Shown: positions 1 through 9,323 of the stretch, piece by piece
How positions within the stretch are numbered: the first letter of the stretch is position 1
How the letters are laid out: the number at the start of each line of letters is the position of its first letter
Source: Acidimicrobiaceae bacterium
GTDB lineage: Bacteria > Actinomycetota > Acidimicrobiia > Acidimicrobiales > RAAP-2
DNA length: 64,000 bases
Direction of reading: 5' to 3'
Assembly: GCA_003161255.1 (NCBI GenBank)
Contig: PMOQ01000075.1
Span: forward strand, 1 to 64,000
Notes under the pieces: model-generated
Seen by the model: only the letters and a program-made list of their open reading frames with translations
What the model was told of the DNA's origin: nothing
Database searches by the model: none
Translations under genes and position numbers: made by a program

Positions 1-561
1 TTCACCTACACGCTCACCGTCACCGGCACGATCACCCAGTCTGCGCCCACGACTGGCTCGTCGACGGTGACCCACTCCACTGCCTTTAGTCACCAGTTGA
101 CGGCGACCGGCAACAACGGAGCGGTGACCTATTCCAGGACCAGCGCGAGCGACCACCTGAAGATCTCAGCGAGTGGGATGGTCTCGACGATCGGCACCTT
201 GGCGGCGGGGAGCTACACGATTACCGGGACGACGGCCGACACCAGCGCCGACGCTGGGACGTTCACCTACAAGCTCACCGTCACCGCCGTCACGATCGCC
301 CAAACGGGATCCACCGCGGGCTCGTCGACGGTGACGAGGTCCGTTGCCTTTAGGCACCAGCTGACCGTCAGCAGCAACAACGGAGTGGTGACCTATTCCA
401 GGACCAGCGCCGGCGACCACCTGAAGATCTCAGCAAGCGGGATGATCACGACGACCGGCACCCTGGTGGCGGGGGGGACCTACACAATTGCGGGGACGAC
501 GAGGGACCCCAACGGCGACCATGGGACGTTCCGATTCACCCTCACCATCCGGAAGGGGTAG
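1..561 (+). CDS. C-terminal part of a repeat-containing secreted/surface protein (Ig-like/cadherin-like repeats), 5' truncated by window edge
   Basis: Frame 1 is open from base 1 (FTYTLTVTGTITQSAPTTGSSTVTHS...). Two consecutive copies of an approx. 88-aa unit (AFxHQLTxxxNNGxVTYSRTSAxDHLKISASGM...), 264 bp apart. Confidence 0.75.
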   Translation, partial: FTYTLTVTGTITQSAPTTGSSTVTHSTAFSHQLTATGNNGAVTYSRTSASDHLKISASGMVSTIGTLAAGSYTITGTTADTSADAGTFTYKLTVTAVTIAQTGSTAGSSTVTRSVAFRHQLTVSSNNGVVTYSRTSAGDHLKISASGMITTTGTLVAGGTYTIAGTTRDPNGDHGTFRFTLTIRKG

Positions 562-856
562 AGCGGCTCGAAGGCGCAGTCGTCACAGGACTCCTTCCCG
601 GCCGTGACCCCCCGACTTTCTCTGGGGGGCACGGCGGGCAGTTGCACAATGTCGGAGCTCGTTGCCCGGATGGTGCACGGAGCCGATCGGCTTCCGGTCC
701 CGATGGCCCCGTCCAGCCCCGAGACCTCGACGGTCAGCAGGCTGGAGCTGACTCTTCAACAGGTAATGAGTTGAGGGCGCGGACGGATCCCAGGTTGTGT
801 GCGCAACGCGGTGTGCGATGCGGGCGCTCGACAGGTGCCCGGGGAGAAGCCGCCGT

Positions 857-1195
857 CTACTCAGCTTGTCGAGCCTCCTCGATCGTTAGCTCCGCGGTGG
901 GATCCGCCTCAAGGCGATCGTCGGGGATGGGGACGCCACTTCGGATCGAGTAGCCAAACGTGCCGGCCTCAAGGCGCCTCTCGGCACGCTCGATGGCTGC
1001 CAGGTGACCTTGCAGCTCTGTCGCGACCGAGTTGTCAAGACCCTCATCAATGAGGGGCCCGGCCGAGTCGAACATGTCCCCAGGCTGGTCGGCAGCGGTG
1101 CGGTCTTCCTTGCCCCTCGCCGTCAACTCCAAAAGGAGCTGCTGGGTGCGCGCGCGATCCATTCGAAGTAGCTCGTGAGCCTTTGCGGTGTCCAT
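857..1195 (-). CDS. TraR/DksA-like protein lacking the zinc-finger cysteines
   Basis: RLEAGTFGYSIRSGVPIPDDRLEADPTAELTIEEA aligns by eye with the DksA/TraR C4 finger pattern (RLEAGTYGxCxxCGxPIPxxRLEAxPxAxxCxxCA) with all Cys replaced. Confidence 0.7.
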   Translation of the reverse strand: MDTAKAHELLRMDRARTQQLLLELTARGKEDRTAADQPGDMFDSAGPLIDEGLDNSVATELQGHLAAIERAERRLEAGTFGYSIRSGVPIPDDRLEADPTAELTIEEARQAE

Positions 1196-1515
1196 CGTTG
1201 CTCCTCAGCTTCATGTTCTCGAGCGGATGTTATTCAGCTTGGGTCGCCTCGACGTCGGGTAGTTGCGTGGCGTCGTTGTGAGCACGAGATCGTACCCGGC
1301 ACCGACGGTGACGTCGTGCTCGATCTGCTCTACGGGTCCGCATACCATCGCCTGCTCCAGTCATCTCACGCTGAGCGACAGGTTCGCCCAAGGTGTGGTC
1401 GACACGATCATGTGCGGCGTTGCTCGTGATGTCCCGCTGGAACCGCGCGCTGGTGATCTCCACTAGGTCGGTCGCACGAGCGCAGCACTAGTACGCACAG
1501 CCTCGGCGCGTCCAG

Positions 1516-2901
1516 TCAGCGGGCAACCTGTCCTCGACGTGGGGTGGCATCCGGCCTGACGTCGGCGTACCACGCAAGCGCGAGGGCGACCCCGGCTCCG
1601 AAGAGGAGCACGTCGGTGATGCCGATGGCCGCGACAACCGGACCGAGCAGCAGGTTTCCTAACGCCACCGTGCCGCCAAATCCCATGATCCAGAGCGCCA
1701 TCACGCGTCCCCGCACGGCGTCGTCCAGATTGGTCTGCAGCACGGTGTTCAAGGACGTGACGAATGCGAAGTAGAAGAAGCCCACGAGCATGACGATGAA
1801 GAACGCGGGCAACGCATCACGAAGGAGGCTGAACGTCGCCAGCGAGACGGCGTAACACACCAAGCAGACACGGATGATCAGCGGCTTCGAGCGTCGGGCC
1901 AGCCACGTCCCGATCGAGAGGGCACCGAAGAGGGCACCCGCTCCAAAGCAGGCATAGAGGAGTCCGTAGGTCGCTGAGCTGGGTGAGATCGCCAAGTTGC
2001 GCGCGGCGACCACCGGCATTTGGCCGATGAACGCCAACGCCATGAGTGAGAAGAGTGAGATGGTCACGAGGCATCGGCCCACGACGCGGTCCTCTCGGGC
2101 CACAGTGATGCCCGCCGTGAGCTCCCGCCAGCGACTCGGATACTGGGTCCTCTCAGAGACCTCCGGCAACGTGACGATCAAGAGGGAAGCCACGACGAAG
2201 AGGTAGGTGAGCGCATTCACACCGAACACCCAGGCGGGCCCGGCGAAGTGGTACGCGAGACCACCGATGATCGGGCCGATGACTCGTGAGCCATTCATCT
2301 GGGCCGAGTTCAGTGAGATCGCGCCGGGAAGATCCTGGCGACCGACCATGCTCGGGAGCATCGCGGAGTACGCCGGGGCGAAGAGCGCATTGCCAACGCC
2401 CACCATGACCACCATCAGTATGAGCAGTGCGTGTGAGGGCGACGAGCTCGTTGCGACCCACGCCAGCAGTGCGGAGAAGACGAGCTGCTCGATCGACACG
2501 ACGATGAGGAGCCGCTTGCGATTCACCCGGTCGGCCACGAGGCCACCAACCATCGACAGCAGGAGCGAAGGACCGAGCTGGGCAAAGATGATGATGCCGA
2601 CGAAGATGCTCGAGTGGGTGAGGGTGTAGGCGTAGGCCCCGAGCACCACGTTCTGCATCCAGGTTCCGATGTTGGACGCGAACGCACCAAGGAACACGAT
2701 GCGAAAGGGGCGGTGCCCGAGGGCCGCACGCGCCGTCCCACTGGTGATTGGGCGGTCGCCGTCGACGATGGCATCCTCGATGTCTTCGAATGACGGCGTC
2801 GGACTGGCTCTGTTCCCGTCGGTCCGACCGCCGGTTTGAAGCCGTGTGAGGAGATGCGGTGGCCACCGCAGCCTCACCGTTCTGCGCACGCTGGACCCCA
2901 T
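1516..2901 (-). CDS. MFS transporter (EntS/enterobactin-exporter-like, MFS_3 type)
   Basis: Multiple TM segments; GAFASNIGTWMQNVVLGAYAYTLTHSSIFVGIIIFAQLGPSLLLSMVGGLVADRVNRKRLL typical of this family. N-terminal start uncertain. Confidence 0.85.
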   Translation of the reverse strand: MGSSVRRTVRLRWPPHLLTRLQTGGRTDGNRASPTPSFEDIEDAIVDGDRPITSGTARAALGHRPFRIVFLGAFASNIGTWMQNVVLGAYAYTLTHSSIFVGIIIFAQLGPSLLLSMVGGLVADRVNRKRLLIVVSIEQLVFSALLAWVATSSSPSHALLILMVVMVGVGNALFAPAYSAMLPSMVGRQDLPGAISLNSAQMNGSRVIGPIIGGLAYHFAGPAWVFGVNALTYLFVVASLLIVTLPEVSERTQYPSRWRELTAGITVAREDRVVGRCLVTISLFSLMALAFIGQMPVVAARNLAISPSSATYGLLYACFGAGALFGALSIGTWLARRSKPLIIRVCLVCYAVSLATFSLLRDALPAFFIVMLVGFFYFAFVTSLNTVLQTNLDDAVRGRVMALWIMGFGGTVALGNLLLGPVVAAIGITDVLLFGAGVALALAWYADVRPDATPRRGQVAR

Positions 2902-3149
2902 TGCTCAGGTGGCAACCCGACCCGCAGTCGCCAGCGCCGAGATGGTGACCCAGTCGGCTATGCACGCATCGTACCCACCTCGCGCAGAGCATCCATTTCA
3001 GCGGTCGGGCAACGTGTCGATTGCCTCGGTGCTCCACGCCGAGTCCGGACATCCAAGCGTGCTCCGATCAGGCGACGCCTCGCGGCGTGACCTGATCGGA
3101 ACGAGTCCGGCATCGCTGCCGACTCCCGATCAGTGGCACTGCTCCCGGC

Positions 3150-3500
3150 TCAGATCGGAGAAACCGGTGTCGACCCAGCGGTGGTCGCTGACGCGTTGAG
3201 GAGGTACCACGTGGCTCCGTAGGCAACAACGCCCTCGCCGTTGGTGGACGCAGCCGCGGAGTCACCGATGTACCGGCAGACCGGATACGAGTTGAACGTG
3301 ACCTGGTAGGTCGAGGTCCCGCGCGACACAAACCCAATGGTGCCGTCCACGTTCGGACCGGTGGAGATCGGCGTCGTGTTCGATGTCACCTCGAGCGTAT
3401 CTATGTGCTCGTGCATGCGCCAGAGCAGTTGATCGTTCCGCCACTTTCGGTGGCCAGCAGATGCAGTGATCGGCCTTTGCCATTTGCAAGGACCCCTAAT
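3150..3500 (-). pseudogene. Frameshifted remnant of a PF03640-type (secreted repeat lipoprotein) gene
   Basis: Two frames carry consecutive parts of the domain: ...ANGKGRSLHLLATESGGTINCSGACTST* (end of ORF 3401-4150) and then ...TIGFVSRGTSTYQVTFNSYPVCRYIGDSAAASTNGEGVVAYGATWYLLNASATT (ORF 3150-3416). Confidence 0.65.
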
Positions 3501-3684
3501 GGGTGTCGATGGACTGCAACGTGGGCTTGATCCGTGCCTACGGGGTGCCCGTGGTCGTCTTCGCAGACGCGTGGACCATGGTCCACATTCCCCCGTCGGC
3601 CGAGATCCCTGCCAGGTCGGGCCGAGACCTCAGTCGTCCGCAGACCGGCGCCGTCGCTGCAGCTCGGTCCGGCGGGCCGTCGCG

Positions 3685-4236
3685 TCAGTAGTTGTAGGTC
3701 GTGGTCGTGGTTCCCGCGGACGTCGCAGTGACCGGCGTCCCCGACCCATCGAGAACGTGCCACGTACCGCCGAAGCTCGAGAGGTCCTGGCCGTTCGCCT
3801 GGCCAGTGCTCGTGTCGCCGGTGAACTCGTACAGGATGAAACCGTTGTAGGTCGGGTAGGTCGTGCCGCCCAGTGAGGTCGTGGAGAGCAGCGACGAACT
3901 CGCACCGCCGCCCGCCGTTGCACCGGCGACCCCCGACGGAAGCGGGAGCGGGGTCCAGACCACCGTGCAGCCGTTCGACGAGGTGCACGAAAGGTTCTTG
4001 ACCGACCCCGACGAGAGCTCGTAGACAGTTCGGCCGTTGCCGTCCACGAGCACGGTGCCGACCCCGGTGACGTTGGCCGTCGAGAAGCTGGTCGACGGCG
4101 CCACGGGGGGCTGCGTCGTGGTGGTGCTCGCGCCAGATCCCCCACCGCATGCTGCCAGCACCAGCGCCGCGAGCGACGCCCCCGCAGCAAGGCCGCCTCG
4201 GCTCGAGAACACACGTCGACGGCGAGGTCGAGTCAT
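3685..4236 (-). CDS. Lipoprotein of the PF03640-type secreted-repeat family
   Basis: Start MTRPRRRRVF...LAALVLAACGGG lipobox; VLVDGNGRTVYELSSGSVKNLSCTSSNGCTVVWTPLPLPSG and YNGFILYEFTGDTSTGQANGQDLSSFGGTWHVLDGSG. Confidence 0.8.
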   Translation of the reverse strand: MTRPRRRRVFSSRGGLAAGASLAALVLAACGGGSGASTTTTQPPVAPSTSFSTANVTGVGTVLVDGNGRTVYELSSGSVKNLSCTSSNGCTVVWTPLPLPSGVAGATAGGGASSSLLSTTSLGGTTYPTYNGFILYEFTGDTSTGQANGQDLSSFGGTWHVLDGSGTPVTATSAGTTTTTYNY

Positions 4237-4496
4237 CGGTTTCGGTCCGGTGCTCCGTGCTTCCGCATGCAAAAGACCATATCTGGGAGTACTCGAGGGA
4301 TGCCGGAACTGTTCACGATGGCAGGCAACGAGCTGCTTTCGCCTTCGTGGCGCAGATCCGGACCGCACCTGAGCTCGCGGTCTCGCGCGGCTCCCTGGCA
4401 GGCAGCGGCTGAGTGCGTCCCGGCCCATTGTGTCCGCGACAGTTGGGCACTGCCGAGGGCTGCGATCGGGACCGCGCGGCCGAGGCGCGGCTGGAC

Positions 4497-5597
4497 CTAC
4501 TGGGCCGCGGCGCGGTCCTTGGCCACCTCGTCGTACTCCTCGTAGTCGGTTCCCGTGTCATCGGCGAACTCGTAGTCGAGCAGACCCGCCTCGCCCCACT
4601 TCTCGCGCAGTCGGCCCCGCTTCTCGTCGAGCAGACCAAGCTTTCGGACATTCGGCACGAGCTTTGCGAAGAACACACGCTGGAACGACGTGAACGGATC
4701 GATCTTCGACTTCTGCGCCGATTCGAGCAAGAAGGGGAGTACCTCTTCGACGGATGTTCCCATCCGCACCCAGATCTCCGGCGTCGTTGAGCGGGCTCTG
4801 CTGTTGAGTGTTGCCTCGAGCAAGAACTCTTCGCGCTCCACCAGCTCGGGCTCACTCAGTTGCTCGTAGTACTCCTTGAGGCTCAACACCCCGAAGGCGA
4901 CATGGCGGGCCTCATCCGACATCACGTAGCGGAGCAGCTTTTTCAGAAGGGGCTCGCTTGTCGAGCGGAGCATGTTGCCGAATGCCGCGAGCGCGAGCGA
5001 CTCAATGACGATCTGCATGCCGAGATAGGCGATGTCCCATCGACTGTCGCCGATGAGTGCATCGATCTGCTCCTCGAGGAACGGGCTCATCGGATACGCC
5101 TCGCCCAGCTTGGTGTGAAGGTATTTCGCGAAGACCTCGGTGTGACGTGCCTCGTCCATCGTCTGGGTGGCGGCGTAGTACTTCGCGTCGATCCACGGCA
5201 CGGTCTCCACTATCTTCGCGGCCACCATCATGGCCCCCTGTTCGCCGTGCATGAATTGACTGAGCGAGGCCTTGAGTGACTCGATGCCGAGCTGCAGGAA
5301 CTCCTTCTCGCCCCAGGTCGCAAGGGGCGATCCCGGAAGTTCCGCAGCCCCGCGTGCGAGCTCGACGAGGAGGTTCTGCTGGGGCGACGTGGCCACGAGC
5401 GCTTCGGGATCGACGTCGATCGACCAGTCCAAGTCCGTCACCGAGCTCCACTGGGAGTGCATCGCCTTGTTGTACAGCGTGACGAGTTGGTCTCGACTGC
5501 GCTCGTAGTCCCACAGGAAGATGCGCTGGGCATTGTCCGTGATCAGCTTGATGCTGGCGTCGACCTCGACTGAGTCGGGAAGCGGCATGGTCGTCAT
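4497..5597 (-). CDS. Ferritin-like di-iron protein (ribonucleotide-reductase-like/AurF-like superfamily)
   Basis: EMVAAKIVETVPWIDAKYYAATQTMDEARHTEVFAKYLH and MSDEARHVAFGVLSLKEYYEQ: two ExxH-type motifs of a ferritin-like fold. Start chosen at MTTMPLPDSVEVD. Confidence 0.75.
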   Translation of the reverse strand: MTTMPLPDSVEVDASIKLITDNAQRIFLWDYERSRDQLVTLYNKAMHSQWSSVTDLDWSIDVDPEALVATSPQQNLLVELARGAAELPGSPLATWGEKEFLQLGIESLKASLSQFMHGEQGAMMVAAKIVETVPWIDAKYYAATQTMDEARHTEVFAKYLHTKLGEAYPMSPFLEEQIDALIGDSRWDIAYLGMQIVIESLALAAFGNMLRSTSEPLLKKLLRYVMSDEARHVAFGVLSLKEYYEQLSEPELVEREEFLLEATLNSRARSTTPEIWVRMGTSVEEVLPFLLESAQKSKIDPFTSFQRVFFAKLVPNVRKLGLLDEKRGRLREKWGEAGLLDYEFADDTGTDYEEYDEVAKDRAAAQ

Positions 5598-5676
5598 GAG
5601 CGGGATCCTCTCTTCTCGGGCTCGCGCCCAACGCTGCTCGCAGGTGACCGACTCGTGGTCGTGGATCTCATGGTTA

Positions 5677-6483
5677 TCACTCGTCGCTGCTGATTGCGAC
5701 GTTGAACTCGCCGAGCAATTCCTGTGACGACGCAATCCGACCGGTGAGCGCCTGCGGGTCTTGCGAGCAGAGCAGGAGAGCAGCCTCAGCCATCACCGCA
5801 ACCGGCTCATGGCGATCCTTTGGAATGCGCTTGTCCAGCTCGTGATGGACGACGCCCGGCGTCACGACGAGACCAGTCGGTGACAACGCGTTGACGGCGA
5901 TCCCGTCGGCGTACAGCTCGGAGGCCAAGCCAGTGGAGAAGCGCTCGAGGGCGGCCTTGCACATTCCGTAGACGGTGTGGCTCCCAGCTGCGTAGTGCGG
6001 TCCCGTCGGATGGGTGGCTGCAGGCGACGAGATGTTCAGGATCCATCCGGAGCGCGACGACTGCATTCCGGGTATGACGAGCTGGGCGAGATGGAACGGT
6101 GCGAGCACCTGCACGTCGAACATCAGCTGCCACCGTCGGAGATCGAACTCGCGGGACGCCGTGAAGTACGTGATGGCTGCGTTGTTCACGAGGACATCGA
6201 TCGGCCCGAACTCGCCGCTCACCGCGTCGACGACCCGCACTCGGTCCTCTGCTCGGCTGAGATCCGCCGGCACGGCGATCGCCGCGCCTCCCGCATCCTG
6301 GATCGCAGTCAGCGTGGTCGCGATGCTCCCGCTGAAGCGATGATCTCCCTCTTCCTGGGTTCGCGCCGTGACCCCGACGTGCGCCCCCTCGGCGGCGAAC
6401 CGCCGGGCGATCGCCTCTCCGATCCCGCGACTTGCCCCCGTCACGAGCGCCACGCGACCGGAGAGCACTTTTCCTGTGGCCAC
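5677..6483 (-). CDS. SDR family NAD(P)-dependent oxidoreductase
   Basis: VALVTGASRGIGEAIARRFAAEGAHVGVTART; NNAAITYF; Y/K in the YGMCKAALERF segment. Confidence 0.88.
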   Translation of the reverse strand: MATGKVLSGRVALVTGASRGIGEAIARRFAAEGAHVGVTARTQEEGDHRFSGSIATTLTAIQDAGGAAIAVPADLSRAEDRVRVVDAVSGEFGPIDVLVNNAAITYFTASREFDLRRWQLMFDVQVLAPFHLAQLVIPGMQSSRSGWILNISSPAATHPTGPHYAAGSHTVYGMCKAALERFSTGLASELYADGIAVNALSPTGLVVTPGVVHHELDKRIPKDRHEPVAVMAEAALLLCSQDPQALTGRIASSQELLGEFNVAISSDE

Positions 6484-6680
6484 GGTGGGACTCCGATCAC
6501 GCGAGAAGCTCGCAGGCTACCTACCTCTCCTGACTCGTACGATCTGTGGCGTGGCCGCGCCAAGGATCTCGAACTCGCCCTGTCGTCCAGGCGATGTCGA
6601 CGCGCCTTGGCCCGACCGGCTCGTCTGCCGCTGCCTGCTGGGAGGAACCTTCTCGTGCTCGAGCCGGCGGTGAGATAGCG

Positions 6681-8180
6681 GTGGCCGACCTCAGCGAGTG
6701 GGCCGCGACCCAGCCCGACACAGCGGCGATTATCAGCCCCCAAGGGCGTCGGACGTACCGCGAGCTCGATGCCAACGCGAACCGCCTCGCGCGGGCCCTG
6801 CGCCGCCGGGGCCTCGGACCGGGCGACGCGGTCGCGCTGCTGAGCGGCAATCGACCTGAGTTCGCCGAGGTGTTCTTCGCCTGCCAGCGCTCCGGGCTGC
6901 GTCTCACCCCTGTCAACTGGCACCTGACCGGCGACGAGGCCGGTTACATCGTGGCTGACTGCGAGGCAAAGGCCATGGTTGCCGACCACGAGGTGGGTGA
7001 GCTTGCGCGCGCCGCTCGCGCGGCGTCGCCGGCATGCGACGTCGCCCTCGCCTATGGCGGCGACGTCGAGTCGTTCGAGAGCTACGAGGACGCGCTCGCC
7101 GACGAGGACCCCGGCGAGCTGCAGGATCGCGCACGAGGCGGCACGATGCTCTACACCTCGGGCACGACCGGGCGGCCAAAGGGGGTCTTCCGGCCGACCG
7201 TGGCGGCCCCGGTGGTCGCCAACCTCGGTGGGTATGCCGACGGCGGTGGTGACGTGCACCTGTGCACCGGACCGCTCTACCACGCCGCACCGCTTTCCTT
7301 CTCATTGTCGATACCCCTCGTCTTCGGCGCGACGGTCGTGCTGATGGAGACGTGGGACGCCGAGCACGCGCTGGAGCTCATCGCGGAGCACCGCGTGACC
7401 CACACGCACATGGTGCCGACGATGTTCCACCGGCTCCTCTCGCTGCCTGAAGTGGTCCGAGGCGGCTACGACGTCTCGTCGGTGCGCCACGTGCTCCATG
7501 GCGCTGCGCCCTGTCCTGTCCCCGTGAAGCACCGGATCATCGAGTGGTTTGGACCCGTCGTCATGGAGTACTACGCCGCCACCGAGGGCGTCGGCAGCTT
7601 CGTCGACTCGGCCACCTGGCTCCAACGACCCGGGACGGTGGGACTGCCCCTTACGCCCGGCCAGGTCATTGTCGGCGACGAGAACGCCACCCCCCTGGCG
7701 CATGGCGAGGTCGGCCTCATCTACATCCTTGCGCCCGAGGGGCTGGCCTTTTCCTACTTCAAGGACGACGCCAAGACGCAATCCGCCTATCGGGGCAGCT
7801 ACTTCACGCTCGGCGACATCGGCTACTTCGATGAGGACGGTTATCTCTACTTGACCGATCGGAGTGCCAATCTGATCATCTCAGGAGGCGTGAACATCTA
7901 TCCCGCCGAGGTCGACGGACTCCTCTTGGAGCATCCGGCCGTCGCTGACGCGGCCACGATCGGCGTCCCGAGCGACGAGTGGGGTGAGGTCGTGCTGTCC
8001 ATTGTCGAGCTGCAACGAGACGTCGTGCCGTCCGACGCCCTGGCTGAGGAGCTCATCACCTTCTGCCGGGCTCGCCTTGCCCACTTCAAGTGCCCGAGGC
8101 AGATTGAGTTCATCGACGCGCTGCCCCGCCAGGACAACGGGAAGATCTACAAGCGACTCCTGCGAGAGCAACGGCGGTGA
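6681..8180 (+). CDS. Acyl-CoA synthetase (AMP-dependent, FadD-like)
   Basis: GTMLYTSGTTGRPKGVFRP, YYAATEGVGSF, YLTDRSANLIISGGVNIYPAEVD, GKIYKR motifs. Start GTG 6681 (VADLSEWAATQPD). Confidence 0.92.
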   Translation: MADLSEWAATQPDTAAIISPQGRRTYRELDANANRLARALRRRGLGPGDAVALLSGNRPEFAEVFFACQRSGLRLTPVNWHLTGDEAGYIVADCEAKAMVADHEVGELARAARAASPACDVALAYGGDVESFESYEDALADEDPGELQDRARGGTMLYTSGTTGRPKGVFRPTVAAPVVANLGGYADGGGDVHLCTGPLYHAAPLSFSLSIPLVFGATVVLMETWDAEHALELIAEHRVTHTHMVPTMFHRLLSLPEVVRGGYDVSSVRHVLHGAAPCPVPVKHRIIEWFGPVVMEYYAATEGVGSFVDSATWLQRPGTVGLPLTPGQVIVGDENATPLAHGEVGLIYILAPEGLAFSYFKDDAKTQSAYRGSYFTLGDIGYFDEDGYLYLTDRSANLIISGGVNIYPAEVDGLLLEHPAVADAATIGVPSDEWGEVVLSIVELQRDVVPSDALAEELITFCRARLAHFKCPRQIEFIDALPRQDNGKIYKRLLREQRR

Positions 8181-8293
8181 CGACCGCGTCGAGGAGGATC
8201 GGTGCACGGTGAGGCCGCACGCACGCCAGAGGTAGATTCGCCTCAGCCTGGCGCCTGATCGCGTGGCCGACGGCAGCGACCAAGGGGGGAGCC

Positions 8294-9226
8294 GTGGACG
8301 GAATCTGCGAGGGCCGCGTGGTGATCGTGACCGGCGCAGGCAGGGGCATCGGCCGGGAGCACGCGCTCGAGTTCGCCCGACAGGGCGCCGACGTCGTTGT
8401 CAATGATCTCGGCGCCGAGGTCGACGGCACCGGGGCCTCGATGGGCCCCGCCCAGGACGTCGCTGCCGAGATCCGCGCGATGGGTCGCCGGGCCTTGGTC
8501 AACGGCGACGACGTCTCGGACGAGCAGGGAGCGAAAGGTCTTGTCACCGCTGCGATCGAGGAGTTCGGGCACCTTGACGTGCTGGTCAACAATGCCGGGA
8601 TCCTCCGGGACAGGATGCTCGTCAATATGACCTTCGAGGAGTGGGATGCCGTCATCCGGGTCCACCTCAGGGGCACGTTCGGACCGTCGCACTTTGCGGC
8701 CGAGTACTGGCGCGAGCTGTCCAAGCGTGGCGACGACGTGGACGCGCGCATCATCAACACCTCATCGCCATCGGGCATCTACGGCAACATCGGCCAGGCG
8801 AACTACGGCGCCGCTAAGGCTGGCATCGCCTCCTTCACCATCATCGCCGCGATGGAGCTGGCTCGCTACGGGGTGACCGTGAACGCGATCTCTCCGGCCG
8901 CCGCGACTCGGATGACGATCCCGCTTCGCGCGCGCCGCGGGGGACCCGAGCCTGTCGCAGATGAGTTCGACCCGAGTGCTCCTGACAACATCTCACCCCT
9001 CGTCGTCTGGCTCGGCAGCGTCGAGTCGAGGGCCGTGTCAGGACGCGTGTTCAACGTGCGCGGCGGCCGCATCAGCGTCGCCGAAGGCTGGCGGGCTGGG
9101 CCCGTAGCGTCGAGGGAGTCGAGGTGGGACCCCGCCGAGCTCGGCGAAGTCGTCCCCGCGCTCGTTGCTGCGGCGCAGGCCAACGCCAACATGGCTGGCG
9201 TCCCGAGCGCGCCGGACGAAGGCTGA
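8294..9226 (+). CDS. SDR family oxidoreductase (3-oxoacyl reductase/17-beta-HSD4-like)
   Basis: VVIVTGAGRGIGREHALEFARQGADVVVNDLGAEVDGTG; NNAGILRDRML; NYGAAKAGI. Confidence 0.9.
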   Translation: MDGICEGRVVIVTGAGRGIGREHALEFARQGADVVVNDLGAEVDGTGASMGPAQDVAAEIRAMGRRALVNGDDVSDEQGAKGLVTAAIEEFGHLDVLVNNAGILRDRMLVNMTFEEWDAVIRVHLRGTFGPSHFAAEYWRELSKRGDDVDARIINTSSPSGIYGNIGQANYGAAKAGIASFTIIAAMELARYGVTVNAISPAAATRMTIPLRARRGGPEPVADEFDPSAPDNISPLVVWLGSVESRAVSGRVFNVRGGRISVAEGWRAGPVASRESRWDPAELGEVVPALVAAAQANANMAGVPSAPDEG

Positions 9227-9323
9227 CCGTGCGGGCCAAAGGAAAGGTGCGTCGTCGAATGATCGATGTCACGAGCGAGGTGCCCGTGTCCCACGAGGAC
9301 GCGCCGCGAGATGGGGTGCCCGC

